Positions 1 through 7,085 are shown, numbered from the stretch's first letter. The stretch is DNA of 35,549 nt from an uncultured Clostridiaceae bacterium (GCA_948469815.1 CAOKMR010000016.1:1-35549); one strand, 5' to 3'. Numbers and translations: made by a program. Notes: generated by a model not told the origin, from the letters alone.

Positions 1-166
1 TACATAACAAGGCTTTCAAAAGATTTTTTTATTAACTTAATACCAAACTACGGAGATAGGTCTAAGAACTGTAGTTGATTATGAACTTTGTGCATTTGCA
101 AAATGTTTAAATGTAACAGTAAATGATTTAATTGTGGATTTTTTTACTGAATTAGATAATACCTAG
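1..166 (+). pseudogene. C-terminal remnant of an XRE/HTH-type regulator
   Basis: The frame ending at the TAG at 164-166 reads RTVVDYELCAFAKCLNVTVN followed by DLIVDFFTEL. This is the typical last part of a Cro/C1-type helix-turn-helix protein, with helices 4-5 and the NVTVNDLI-type tail. The same frame has a stop at 38-40. The first 60 bases are open in a different frame (YITRLSKDFF...), so the gene is cut by the window edge and probably also frameshifted. It has no start codon here. It belongs with the next broken regulator, as a zone of decayed or shifted regulators at the edge of the element. The family assignment rests on the tail only. Confidence 0.4.
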
Positions 167-244
167 CATTTATTGCATATCCATATTTTAAGTATATTAT
201 ATTTCTTTTTGGATAAAATGTAAATAGAGAAATATAGTTTTTAT

Positions 245-258
245 GCGATTTTTATCGC
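245..258. promoter_or_regulatory. Short inverted repeat upstream of the XRE gene, possible operator
   Basis: GCGAT-TTTT-ATCGC forms a perfect five-base-pair palindrome with a four-base spacer about 58 bases before the ATG of the XRE gene at 316. XRE regulators often bind such sites in their own promoter region. It is short, so this is weak. Confidence 0.25.
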
Positions 259-315
259 GTAATCGTTTGTTTTGTTTTTTCTTCAATTACTATATTATTA
301 ATTTTGGTGATATTT

Positions 316-652
316 ATGTTAAAAGATAATGAAAATGTACTTTATGGAAAGTCTTTACAAAATATACGAAAAAAAAATAATTTAACTCAAGATGAAGTTG
401 CTCAATTAACTGGTCTTGATACTAAATATATTAGTCAAATTGAAACTCGGTAAAGCTAAAGGTTCTATATCTACTATGCTAAAATTCTGCAATGCATATA
501 ACGTTACACCTAATGATATTTTATATGATTTTATAAAAGATTCTCAAAGTAACATAGCATTACAACAATTTAATGCAAATATATGCCAACTTAATAATAG
601 AGATAAAAATGTTGTATTTTCTTTAATCAAAGCTCTTTTAGAAAATACTTAA
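316..652 (+). CDS. XRE family HTH transcriptional regulator, read across a +1 shift at CGG
   Basis: The ATG at 316 follows a GGTGAT ribosome binding site. It opens a frame reading MLKDNENVLYGKSLQNIRKK and NNLTQDEVAQLTGLDTKYIS, a classic HTH_3 domain. The zero frame ends at once with CGG TAA at 448-453. Skipping C448 gives ...QIET-GKAKGSIS then MLKFCNAYNVTPNDILYDF, the second half of the same domain, with the conserved Gly-Lys after the recognition helix. The reconstructed protein has 111 residues, the normal size for a small cytoplasmic DNA-binding repressor. The downstream half alone (from a TTG at 416) would lack the recognition helix, so it is not a sensible gene by itself. This is the first of seven in-frame CGG codons in the window, all at such breaks. 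Confidence 0.7.
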
Positions 653-763
653 AATAGAGTCTTACTTCATCTTAGCATTGTTATGGTGTCGTTCTATTCA
701 TATAATTTTTAGATGTTATTTTTTTATTATTTATCATTGACAATAACTCCCATTTCTCTTTTC

Positions 764-779
764 GAGAAATCGGTTTCTC
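764..779 (-). terminator. Weak hairpin after the 826-3430 operon
   Basis: GAGAAA and TTTCTC form a six-base-pair stem with a TCGG loop, 47 bases beyond the stop of the last gene of the minus-strand operon. The stretch 653-825 has no gene. It also holds a longer imperfect GGTT/AACC inverted repeat near 795-820. There is no clear T-run, so the terminator call is tentative. Confidence 0.3.
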
Positions 780-825
780 AAATAATTTGATTTGGTTTTT
801 AAATACGTTTTTTAACCAATCTTTT

Positions 826-1287
826 TTATTTCGTTACTTCCTCTGTCTGTTTTCTTTTTATCTTCTTTATTATTAGATAACTAACTTCATAAATAATAGC
901 AAGCAAAATAGCCACTAAAGAAATTTTTATTTTATTACTGCTTGTCTTACCTTCATTATAACCATTTTGTATAATATAATCTTGTAGGGATTGCATATTT
1001 CTATTACTATCTGCAAACGTAATTTTATCTTCTATACCATTTTCGTAATATACGAGTAATTCCCAATCTCCTAACCCTTGCTGATAAGCAATTTTATGTA
1101 TTTCTCCCATCACTATTTTCTTATTTTCTATTAATATTTCTTCTATATATTCCCTATTACTTAAATCTATATTTAGATAATATCTATTTTGTAATGCTTT
1201 TTCAAAATTATTTGATATAGTGATTATGCTTATTACTACTATATTAATTACAATTATTGTACCTAATTTATTTAAAACTTTATTCAT
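826..1287 (-). CDS. Small membrane protein, paralogue of 1333-1818 and 2936-3430
   Basis: The product has 153 residues: an N-terminal membrane segment (about residues 8-26), an extracytoplasmic domain of about 90 residues, a second membrane segment (about 122-141) and a Lys-rich cytoplasmic tail. I do not recognise a named family. The middle holds WELLVYYENG followed by SLQDYIIQNG, matching YTIYYIDNNN...FRDYIIEYG in the neighbour at 1333-1818 and YTIVYNDGTK...LRDYIEDRG in the gene at 2936-3430. The three are therefore diverged tandem copies with the same layout. It is the last gene of a minus-strand operon that starts at 3430. The function is unknown. Confidence 0.65.
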   Translation of the reverse strand: MNKVLNKLGTIIVINIVVISIITISNNFEKALQNRYYLNIDLSNREYIEEILIENKKIVMGEIHKIAYQQGLGDWELLVYYENGIEDKITFADSNRNMQSLQDYIIQNGYNEGKTSSNKIKISLVAILLAIIYEVSYLIIKKIKRKQTEEVTK

Positions 1288-1332
1288 TCTATCAACCTTA
1301 AATTTTAAATTATTATTGCTATCCCAACATTA

Positions 1333-1818
1333 TTAAAAATAATACATTTTATATTTTTCATTATCATTCTCCTGATATAAATTATGCTTTCTATTATATA
1401 TGTATATAATAAAAAATTTAACTATTATCACAATAATAAGCATATGGAAGGCACTTTGGGAAATTCTAGCATATTTTTCATCAAGGTTTTCTCCATATTC
1501 AATTATATAGTCTCTAAAAGTTGTTTCACTTTTCCTTGCAATTTCTTCACTTTGCTTGTCATTATTATTATCAATATAATAAATAGTATAAAGACAACCA
1601 CTTGGAATCATTTGTTGCATTGTTACATTAGTTATACGTTTTTTATCTTTTAACTTTATACTATTGCTTGTTATAAAATTACGTATTTCATCTTTTGAGA
1701 AATCAGTATATTCAATATTATAATCAACATCACGAATAGCTTTAATCCAAAAAAATATACTTATAAAAATTAATGAATATATTACTAAATTTGATATAGT
1801 ATTACAAAATCTTTTCAT
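1333..1818 (-). CDS. Small membrane protein of the same paralogous family
   Basis: The product has 161 residues with membrane segments at about 7-26 and 123-145. The external region contains YTIYYIDNNNDK, a short charged stretch, and FRDYIIEYGE just before the second membrane segment. This is the conserved signature shared with the genes at 826 and 2936. The C-terminal tail is charged and Asn-rich. It lies 40 bases downstream of the HTH gene and 46 bases upstream of its paralogue, in the same operon. The external domain could sense a ligand or be an immunity-like component. The sequence does not decide this. Confidence 0.65.
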   Translation of the reverse strand: MKRFCNTISNLVIYSLIFISIFFWIKAIRDVDYNIEYTDFSKDEIRNFITSNSIKLKDKKRITNVTMQQMIPSGCLYTIYYIDNNNDKQSEEIARKSETTFRDYIIEYGENLDEKYARISQSAFHMLIIVIIVKFFIIYIYNRKHNLYQENDNEKYKMYYF

Positions 1819-1857
1819 AATTCTCCTACAACTTATTATCTTTTACATATTAAATTA

Positions 1858-2058
1858 CTACTTAATATAATCTAATATATCTCCAGGTTTACAGTCTAAA
1901 ACCTCACATATTTTATCTAAAGTAGAAAATCTTATTGCTCTTGCCTTATTTGTTTTTAAAATAGACAGATTTGCCTGTGTTATTCCTACTTTTTCTGCTA
2001 ATTCTTGTGATGACATTTTTCTTCTTGCTAACATTACATCTAAATTTACTATTATCAT
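1858..2058 (-). CDS. Small XRE/HTH regulator of the HTH-DUF2975 pair
   Basis: The 66-residue protein is almost entirely one helix-turn-helix domain: LDVMLARRKMSSQELAEKVG, ITQANLSILKTNKARAIRFS, then a CEVLDCKPGDILDYI tail. This small YozG/HTH_26 type is commonly found next to a DUF2975 membrane protein. That partner is directly upstream here (2074-2541), 15 bases away. The family is expected to bind DNA as a dimer. The pair probably forms a membrane-linked regulatory module. Its target is not visible. Confidence 0.85.
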   Translation of the reverse strand: MIIVNLDVMLARRKMSSQELAEKVGITQANLSILKTNKARAIRFSTLDKICEVLDCKPGDILDYIK

Positions 2059-2073
2059 TTCTCTCTGTCCTCC

Positions 2074-2541
2074 CTATATAGTTAAATCATTTTCTGATTT
2101 GTATTCATTTGCTTGTCTAAACAATTCTGATAATATGTATAATGCTATTGCTACACCAAAGAACAGTACAACTAAAAATCCTAAACCTATACAAAATACT
2201 ATATCTGCTTTAACTAGAAAAAACTCATATATAGTTTGTATAACAAATAATATTGCCATAACTAACGATGCAATACTAGCTTTTTTTAATCTTTTTACTG
2301 TCTTGTTAGAAAATGGCTTGTTTTCTTTTAAAGAATCAAATAATCCTATAAATTGCTTAACTATCACTAACATTGCTATTCCATTTGGGCATAATACATA
2401 TATAAATGCTCCTCCTATATGCTCTCCCATAACTATTAATATTATTGGTATTAGTACAAGAATTGCTATTCCTCCCCAAAAACATACTTGTAAAATAACT
2501 TTTAAAATACTTCCTATTCCTTTTTCCCCTGTTACTTGCAT
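2074..2541 (-). CDS. DUF2975 family membrane protein
   Basis: The 155-residue protein has four hydrophobic segments (about 13-33, 44-64, 89-109, 117-140). It carries the features of DUF2975: a loop with LKENKPFSNKTVKRLKKASI between segments 2 and 3, and a terminal LSELFRQANEYKSENDLTI. DUF2975 proteins are integral membrane proteins of unknown biochemical role, typically encoded with a small HTH regulator like the one directly downstream. The start ATG lies one base before the stop of the DUF2809 gene, indicating translational coupling. Confidence 0.8.
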   Translation of the reverse strand: MQVTGEKGIGSILKVILQVCFWGGIAILVLIPIILIVMGEHIGGAFIYVLCPNGIAMLVIVKQFIGLFDSLKENKPFSNKTVKRLKKASIASLVMAILFVIQTIYEFFLVKADIVFCIGLGFLVVLFFGVAIALYILSELFRQANEYKSENDLTI

Positions 2542-2542
2542 C

Positions 2543-2914
2543 TTAATCTTTCCTCCTTATTATTTTTTCTGTTAATAAAATTATTATATAACCTATTACA
2601 TAACAGATAATATCTTTTATATCAAAAGTTGAACCTAATATTATTTTCATTACTCTATTATTATTTGCTATCAAGTTTGCTAAATTAAAATATTGCATTA
2701 CTTCAACTACTATTGCTAGAATTAAAACATATAAAGATAGATGTTTTAATTTGTTTAGAAATATCGTTTTTGCAAATAAATATATACATATAATTATTAG
2801 TATATCTCCTATATATGGTCTTATAAAATTATCATGTACATATACTGCAATAAAAACTTCTATTAAAAAAACTATGATAAATCCAATAAAATATTTAACT
2901 CTTTTACTTTTCAT
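2543..2914 (-). CDS. DUF2809 family (VanZ-like) membrane protein
   Basis: The 123-residue protein has about four membrane segments. It contains the DUF2809 pattern: FIRPYIGDILIII near residue 31, VEVMQYFNLANL near residue 72, and LGSTFDIKDIICYVIGY near residue 92. The family is related to VanZ; its biochemical role is unknown. The gene sits between paralogue 2936-3430 (21 bases upstream) and the DUF2975 gene, within one transcription unit. I am confident of the family, not of a function. Confidence 0.75.
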   Translation of the reverse strand: MKSKRVKYFIGFIIVFLIEVFIAVYVHDNFIRPYIGDILIIICIYLFAKTIFLNKLKHLSLYVLILAIVVEVMQYFNLANLIANNNRVMKIILGSTFDIKDIICYVIGYIIILLTEKIIRRKD

Positions 2915-2935
2915 GTATTCTCCTTGTATATTTGC

Positions 2936-3430
2936 TTAAATCTGTTCTGATAATATTTTTTCCATTTCTAATTTATCTTGAAATTCAATTTTGTTGCCTA
3001 TATGCTTTGCTGTACAATAACTTGTAATAGATATAATTCCAAAAATTATTGTTATCATTCCATCATAATAATATTGTTTATGTCCTCTATCTTCAATATA
3101 ATCTCTTAATCCAATTAACTCTCTATCATAGTCATTGAATACTTTTTTGGTTCCGTCGTTATAGACTATAGTATATTCATCAACATCATAACTTAAAAAG
3201 TATTGTATATTCTTTGCATTTTCTATACTTGGTATTTCGTTATAATCTGAAGACATTTTTATATATTTGTTTATAATTTCAATATTCTTTTTATTAATAT
3301 TCAATATTGTTTTTTCAAAGAATAAATGGTCAAGAGTCGAAAAACCATAAAATATTGTTACACAAACACATAGAAAACTAATTATTGTCAATAAAATTTC
3401 ACTGAACACTAAAATTTTTCTTCTTTTCAT
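2936..3430 (-). CDS. First member of the paralogous small membrane protein family
   Basis: The product has 164 residues with an N-terminal membrane segment (about 8-30), an external domain, and a second membrane segment (about 123-140) followed by a charged tail. Its YTIVYNDGTK and LRDYIEDRGH motifs match the genes at 826 and 1333. It is the first gene behind a good sigma-70-type promoter (3452-3480) and so leads the operon that runs to 826. No named domain is recognised. A CGG trinucleotide lies in GAC GGA here, straddling two codons, and does not disturb the frame. Confidence 0.65.
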   Translation of the reverse strand: MKRRKILVFSEILLTIISFLCVCVTIFYGFSTLDHLFFEKTILNINKKNIEIINKYIKMSSDYNEIPSIENAKNIQYFLSYDVDEYTIVYNDGTKKVFNDYDRELIGLRDYIEDRGHKQYYYDGMITIIFGIISITSYCTAKHIGNKIEFQDKLEMEKILSEQI

Positions 3431-3451
3431 TTCATTCTCCTTATGTTCAAT

Positions 3452-3480
3452 AATATAACATAGTCTTTTTTGATTGTCAA
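3452..3480 (-). promoter_or_regulatory. Vegetative promoter for the 3430-826 operon
   Basis: On the minus strand TTGACA (3480-3475) and TATATT (3457-3452) are separated by 17 bases, about 22 bases before the ATG of the gene at 3430. This is a near-consensus housekeeping promoter. Confidence 0.65.
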
Positions 3481-3535
3481 TATTTTTTTATTGTTTTTCA
3501 ATAATTTTATTTTGTATAAAAGTTCTTTACATATA

Positions 3536-3572
3536 AAAAACTATACTACCACTTTCTGATAATATAGTTTTT
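3536..3572 (-). terminator. Terminator of the 5541-3584 genes
   Basis: AAAAACTATA (3536-3545) and TATAGTTTTT (3563-3572) form a ten-base-pair stem with T-rich flanks, directly after the stop at 3584. Both strands could use it. Confidence 0.6.
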
Positions 3573-3583
3573 CATGAAATAAT

Positions 3584-4708
3584 TTAGTTTTCATTTTCTA
3601 ATAATTCATTTACATATTTTCTAAAACCTTGTAATGGTTCAATAGGCTTTATCTTTTTATCTGATGAAATAATATATATATTGTCTGTTCTCGTTGATAT
3701 TAAAATTTCATAGTCATTTACTTTTATTTTTGTTCCATTATTATATTCATCTATTATATTAAGATTATTAATCATTTTATTGCTCAATTCTTGTGGTGTT
3801 ATATGTGAATATATTATTGGTGTAGTTATTTTCTCTATAATGTCTTTATCTGTTATTTCTATTGTTTTATTAGGATTTGTTATTGTTATTTTATCTGTAC
3901 TAAACATTTGCTCCTTATTATCAATGTCCTCATCAAAAGCATATTCTAAAATTGAATCTAAATTAGATGTTATATAAAAAAGTTCATATTGAATTTCATC
4001 TTTTATTAAGAATCCTGTTTCGGAGTACATTAACATTTTTACTCCATTATTGAAGTCTATTAAATAATTTGGTTTTACAAAATCACTTTCCTTGTAGTCT
4101 AATTCTTTGAAATAGCATTCTCTACATTCATTGAAAATATAATCTAATGCTGTTTTTCTTTCTATACTTATTTGTTTATCTTCCTTATTTGTAATTGTTA
4201 CCTTATCCGTTTTGAAAATTTGTGCATTTTCTGTAATTTTTTTATCAACTATATCCTGTACTTTATTCAATATTTGAGGATTTATTTTAGTAACAATAAA
4301 TTGTCCCTTATTATTCAAATTAACAAACCCTTCAGCATTATACCTAGCAAAGCTAAAGTCGATATTATTTCCTAAATTCACTTTATAAATGCCTGATATT
4401 GGCAAACTTACTTGCTCAGAATAATCATCAAATTCTTTATTCAATATACTATCATCTATCATTTTTATTAGTTCTTTATCTGTTACATCTATATCAAAAC
4501 TTTCACCTTCCATTAAATATGTATAAGTTACTTTTATAGTTTTTTGTTTTTCATTTTTATATTCTTGTTCTTCGATTGTAATGTCTTCTTTTACTATTGA
4601 ATTTTTACCCCTTATACCTACTCCTAAAACTGTAAACATCAAAATACCAGCTAATGCTATTAATATTGCAACTATTATTGAAATTATTATTATAACTTTA
4701 TTTTTCAT
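3584..4708 (-). CDS. Membrane-anchored extracellular protein with three similar modules
   Basis: The product has 374 residues: one N-terminal membrane anchor (about 5-32), then an external region. I do not recognise a named family. The external part looks like three diverged copies of one module: VTYTYLMEGESFDIDVTDKE, then TDKVTITNKEDKQISIERK, then TDKITITNPNKTIEITDKD. Each opens with a beta-rich Thr/Lys/Ile stretch, followed by a helix such as LIKMIDDSIL or IIEKITTPII. Such repeats are usual in surface lipoprotein-like proteins, but there is no lipobox cysteine here. The gene follows 4735-5541 by 26 bases, and that product has the same anchor-plus-external layout. Confidence 0.55.
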   Translation of the reverse strand: MKNKVIIIISIIVAILIALAGILMFTVLGVGIRGKNSIVKEDITIEEQEYKNEKQKTIKVTYTYLMEGESFDIDVTDKELIKMIDDSILNKEFDDYSEQVSLPISGIYKVNLGNNIDFSFARYNAEGFVNLNNKGQFIVTKINPQILNKVQDIVDKKITENAQIFKTDKVTITNKEDKQISIERKTALDYIFNECRECYFKELDYKESDFVKPNYLIDFNNGVKMLMYSETGFLIKDEIQYELFYITSNLDSILEYAFDEDIDNKEQMFSTDKITITNPNKTIEITDKDIIEKITTPIIYSHITPQELSNKMINNLNIIDEYNNGTKIKVNDYEILISTRTDNIYIISSDKKIKPIEPLQGFRKYVNELLENEN

Positions 4709-4734
4709 AGTATATATTCCTCCAATTAATCAAA

Positions 4735-5541
4735 TTATTGTTCTATAACTTCTATTGATTTTAATTTTAGCCTTAAATCCACATATTTAGCATTATTATA
4801 TACATCATCACTATAATCATATTGTACTTTTATTTTTTTACCTTTTTCTAACTTTCCTATAATTTCTGTTCTGTCTGTTATATAAACTTTTCTTACAAAT
4901 GGAAAATGATGCACAGTATCTGAATTTGTTTTATTCTCAATGTCATATTTTATATATAAATAAGATTCTGTTGATGATGTAACTCCATCAGTATTATTTT
5001 CAATTGTTATTATGGGATTATCACTATTTATTATTTGTTCTTGCATTTTATTAAAATCTTCTCTTTTTAATACAACTATTTCATTATTTTTTGTATCAAT
5101 ATATTTTATGGGAGCGTTACTGTATTTAATTAAATCTCCTCTGCAAATTAATAAATCACCTGATTCTATGTAATTTATATCATATTTTTCTGAAGTCAAA
5201 TAATCTATACAAGTTTGATTTTTTATCTCAATATTGGCAGTAGTATATTCTTCAATATCATATACAAACTCTTCAAAAAGTTGCCCTCCAGACATATTAA
5301 TAGACTTTTCAGATTTTCCTTCAACTAAGCCTTGTATCACTATATCATTTGTAATAGTAGTTATTTCTCTTTCTAAATCATAAGCAAAATTTTCTTTATC
5401 ATTATATATTTGTCCTACTTCATCTTCTTGTTCTTGTTCTTCTTCTAATTTTACTTTTTTATTTACTATTAAGGTAGTAAATACTATTACTACTAATAAA
5501 ACAATTAATCCTAAAATTATTAATACTTTCTTTTTCATCAT
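4735..5541 (-). CDS. Membrane-anchored extracellular protein, unknown function
   Basis: The 268-residue product starts MMKKKVLIILGLIVLLVVIV, a signal anchor, followed by a Glu-rich linker and an external domain without recognised motifs. The end has a basic beta-rich stretch, KGKKIKVQYDYSDDVYNNA. A CTCCTT ribosome binding site lies just before the start. It forms a likely operon with the 3584 gene downstream and perhaps the small 5563 gene upstream (21 bases). Nothing points to an enzyme. Confidence 0.55.
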   Translation of the reverse strand: MMKKKVLIILGLIVLLVVIVFTTLIVNKKVKLEEEQEQEDEVGQIYNDKENFAYDLEREITTITNDIVIQGLVEGKSEKSINMSGGQLFEEFVYDIEEYTTANIEIKNQTCIDYLTSEKYDINYIESGDLLICRGDLIKYSNAPIKYIDTKNNEIVVLKREDFNKMQEQIINSDNPIITIENNTDGVTSSTESYLYIKYDIENKTNSDTVHHFPFVRKVYITDRTEIIGKLEKGKKIKVQYDYSDDVYNNAKYVDLRLKLKSIEVIEQ

Positions 5542-5562
5542 TTTCTCCTTTATATTTCATAC

Positions 5563-5817
5563 TTATATCTTTATTGCTACCATTAATTCATTATCATTAA
5601 CTATTCTTGTAACATTCTTATATATAAATTCTGCTCCAGTAAAATATGTCTTGTAATATAGATTTTCTAATCTTATTTTTGCTAATTCCAAAAATCTATT
5701 CACATCATATTCAGATAAGTTACTTTTTACTCTTAATTCATAAAAAGTAAATATCAATATTTCTTCATTTTCATCTAATTTTTTATTTATATAATCATCT
5801 ATAAATCCTAATGTCAT
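5563..5817 (-). CDS. Small cytoplasmic protein, unknown function
   Basis: The 84-residue protein has no membrane segment and no recognised domain. A pattern of acidic helices is visible (INKKLDENEEILIFTFYEL, then YDVNRFLELAKIRLENLYYK). It sits between a four-helix membrane protein and a membrane-anchored protein in the same direction, with short spacing. A GGTGA-type ribosome binding site (AAGGTGATAAG at the gene start) supports it as a real gene. Confidence 0.5.
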   Translation of the reverse strand: MTLGFIDDYINKKLDENEEILIFTFYELRVKSNLSEYDVNRFLELAKIRLENLYYKTYFTGAEFIYKNVTRIVNDNELMVAIKI

Positions 5818-5858
5818 CTTATCACCTCAAAAAATCCATGTGTTTTTATAATATTTAT

Positions 5859-6275
5859 CTAAAATAATTTTTTACTTTTATCTAAAAAGAGCCAAAAAAT
5901 TGCAATTCCTAATACTGTTGCTATGAAATTTACTATTGCGTAAACTTTTAAATTTACTTTTGATTTTTTCTTCATATAAATATTTATTGGTATTAATAAT
6001 CCCAAATATATTATTAATGTTATTAACCCAAGCATTGCATTAAATCCAGCTTCTGATGCTGGTACTTCATATCCACTTCCTTTAGGTCGATTAGTAAAAT
6101 ATCCATATAGTGATATAAATACAAAAGTGTCTATATATCCCATTAATGCATTATAGATACTAGATAATACCATTAAGACTTTTCTTTTTTTATTCTCATT
6201 AAACTTTATTAGTCCTATTATAAAAACTGTTAAATTATATATTCCTAATGCTATTATTGTATAAGATATTATCAT
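5859..6275 (-). CDS. Four-helix membrane protein, unknown function
   Basis: The 138-residue protein has four hydrophobic segments (about 4-24, 34-58, 78-101, 112-132) and short charged loops, including NENKKRKV and KKKSKVNLK. A GAGGAG ribosome binding site lies before the ATG. No family is recognised. It is separated from the upstream type I toxin locus by that locus's bidirectional terminator, so it needs its own promoter, which I cannot place confidently. Confidence 0.5.
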   Translation of the reverse strand: MIISYTIIALGIYNLTVFIIGLIKFNENKKRKVLMVLSSIYNALMGYIDTFVFISLYGYFTNRPKGSGYEVPASEAGFNAMLGLITLIIYLGLLIPINIYMKKKSKVNLKVYAIVNFIATVLGIAIFWLFLDKSKKLF

Positions 6276-6306
6276 ATTATTTTTCTCCTCAATTTTTTTA
6301 TATTTC

Positions 6307-6336
6307 TTGACTTTTTACTTATAAATAGATTATAAT
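6307..6336 (+). promoter_or_regulatory. Promoter of the antitoxin-like small RNA
   Basis: TTGACT (6307-6312) and a perfect TATAAT (6331-6336) are 18 bases apart, placing transcription start near 6343. The start coincides with the beginning of the repeated TAGGAAATGA element. Confidence 0.7.
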
Positions 6337-6341
6337 AAATG

Positions 6342-6375
6342 TAGGAAATGACAAATCCACAAACGTGGTTTTGCC
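6342..6375 (+). repeat. 5' repeat block of the small RNA (left copy)
   Basis: TAGGAAATGA (6342-6351), 13 bases, then GTGGTTTTGCC (6365-6375). The same two blocks, spaced by 12 bases, occur in inverted orientation at 6588-6620. Both convergent RNAs therefore begin with the same sequence. Confidence 0.8.
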
Positions 6376-6434
6376 GAAATTAGTTGTAAAAACTCACACC
6401 TAACTCGCCAAAGTTACAGATGTGAGCTTTTTTT
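6343..6434 (+). ncRNA. Type I antitoxin-like small RNA converging on the toxin mRNA
   Basis: A near-consensus promoter fires at about 6343 and a strong terminator ends the RNA at about 6434. This gives an RNA of about 90 bases with no plausible reading frame. It begins with TAGGAAATGA and carries GTGGTTTTGCC (6365-6375), two blocks also present at the start of the opposing toxin mRNA. It contains a CCAC-AAAC-GTGG mini-hairpin and ends in the hairpin 6393-6426 plus a T-run. The last part is antisense to the 3' end of the toxin mRNA. The convergent layout with a shared terminator matches the RNA I/RNA II plan of the par/Fst locus, as known from plasmid pAD1. I infer a role as translation-blocking antitoxin RNA. 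Confidence 0.65.
6393..6434. terminator. Shared bidirectional terminator of toxin mRNA and small RNA
   Basis: CTCACA...TAACT pairs with AGTTA...TGTGAG around a CGCCAA loop. A run of T follows on the plus strand (6428-6434), and AAAAA precedes it (T-run on the minus strand). It therefore ends the convergent RNAs from both sides. Confidence 0.75.
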
Positions 6435-6546
6435 ATTTATGTAGTTGCTTATCAACCCAGTTCTTATACAGAACTGCTGTCAAGGCAACGTTTAATGTTA
6501 AAGATAACATTAATGCAATTATTAAAATTAGTATCGCTTTAACCAT
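6433..6546 (-). CDS. Small hydrophobic peptide, Fst-like type I toxin
   Basis: The 37-residue peptide MVKAILILIIALMLSLTLNV ends ALTAVLYKNWVDKQLHK. It has one membrane helix (about 4-26) and a polar, charged C-terminal tail, the plan of Fst/TxpA/holin-like type I toxins. The ATG at 6546 is eight bases after AGGTGG (6560-6555). A second ATG at 6552 is too close to that site. In the leader, CCACC (near 6583-6588) can pair with the GGTGG of the ribosome binding site, and CTTTACG with CGTAAG inside it. Translation would therefore be held back by a hairpin, as in Fst mRNA. The stop overlaps the shared terminator. Promoter: TAGACA-17-TAAAAT at 6657-6629. Confidence 0.7.
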   Translation of the reverse strand: MVKAILILIIALMLSLTLNVALTAVLYKNWVDKQLHK

Positions 6547-6587
6547 AAACATCACCACCTTTCTTACGATGTTTCGTAAAGTTCGGT

Positions 6588-6620
6588 GGCAAAACCACAT
6601 CTGTTTATCATCATTTCCTA
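6588..6620 (-). repeat. 5' repeat block of the toxin mRNA (right copy)
   Basis: On the minus strand TAGGAAATGA (6620-6611) and GTGGTTTTGCC (6598-6588) repeat the left copy exactly. In DNA the two copies form terminal inverted repeats around the toxin gene. In pAD1 par the repeats are direct and so give complementary RNAs, which is a real difference. Confidence 0.8.
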
Positions 6621-6628
6621 TGTCTATT

Positions 6629-6657
6629 ATTTTACAATATTATTTTAATTCTGTCTA
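6629..6657 (-). promoter_or_regulatory. Promoter of the toxin mRNA
   Basis: On the minus strand TAGACA (6657-6652) and TAAAAT (6634-6629) are 17 bases apart. Transcription would start near 6622, at the edge of the right repeat. It is weaker than the small RNA promoter, as expected for a toxin opposed by an excess of RNA antitoxin. Confidence 0.6.
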
Positions 6658-6700
6658 TAAAATTACAAATTTTATTATATGATTTAATTTTCTATATTTC

Positions 6701-6729
6701 TTGACATTCTCTAATAACTTTGATAAATT
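6701..6729 (+). promoter_or_regulatory. Promoter of the HU gene
   Basis: TTGACA (6701-6706) and TAAATT (6724-6729) with a 17-base spacer, about 30 bases before the AAAGGGGG ribosome binding site. Confidence 0.6.
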
Positions 6730-6765
6730 ATTTACAATATATTTGTGAAAGGGGGTTATATCATA

Positions 6766-7041
6766 ATGAATAAAAGTGAATTAGTAGCAAATATTGCTCA
6801 AAAAGTTGGTTCTTCAAAAAAATCTGCTGAAGAAAATTTAGATACTATGATTGAAATAATTTCTGAGGAATTAAAAAAAGGTAATAAAATTCAATTAATT
6901 GGTTTTGGAAGTTTTGAAACTCGCAAAAGAGCTGCGAGAAAAGGAAGAAATCCAAGAACTAAAGAAGAAATAAAAATACCTGCATCTACTGTTCCTGCAT
7001 TTAAGGCTGGAAAAGCATTAAAAGATGCTGTAAATAAATAA
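6766..7041 (+). CDS. hup: HU family DNA-binding protein
   Basis: The 91-residue protein starts MNKSELVANIAQKVG and contains the HU core GFGSFETRKRAARKGRNPRT followed by KEEIKIPASTVPAFKAGKAL. This is a complete HU of usual length, with the DNA-clamp arm and its Arg/Asn-Pro tip. HU bends and compacts DNA as a dimer. I chose the ATG at 6766 over the GTG at 6745, because AAAGGGGG just before 6766 is the ribosome binding site and would otherwise be coding. It is monocistronic with its own promoter and a strong terminator. It uses CGC as a normal Arg codon (Thr-Arg-Lys), relevant to the CGG question. Confidence 0.95.
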   Translation: MNKSELVANIAQKVGSSKKSAEENLDTMIEIISEELKKGNKIQLIGFGSFETRKRAARKGRNPRTKEEIKIPASTVPAFKAGKALKDAVNK

Positions 7042-7045
7042 TAAC

Positions 7046-7085
7046 AAATCCCCTATCCAACGTTTTTATTATTGTTAGGGGATTT
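7046..7085 (+). terminator. Terminator of the HU gene
   Basis: AAATCCCCTA (7046-7055) pairs perfectly with TAGGGGATTT (7076-7085), four bases after the HU stop codon. T-rich sequence follows. Confidence 0.85.

Noticed and set aside
1..166. CGG at 51-53 as an eighth shift site
   Set aside because: Skipping that C does not lead into the HTH frame, so the break in this remnant has another cause.
1384..2939. Plus-strand frames opposite the small membrane protein operon
   Set aside because: They are antisense to well-supported genes, with hydrophobic composition caused by the opposite strand.
6342..6620. MITE or small insertion sequence with terminal inverted repeats
   Set aside because: The inverted repeats coincide with transcription starts of two promoters and enclose a toxin-like gene and shared terminator. 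No target duplication is seen outside them. It remains a weaker alternative.
6422..6682. Plus-strand frame of 86 codons over the toxin locus
   Set aside because: It has no ribosome binding site and is antisense to the toxin gene, small RNA terminator and promoter.
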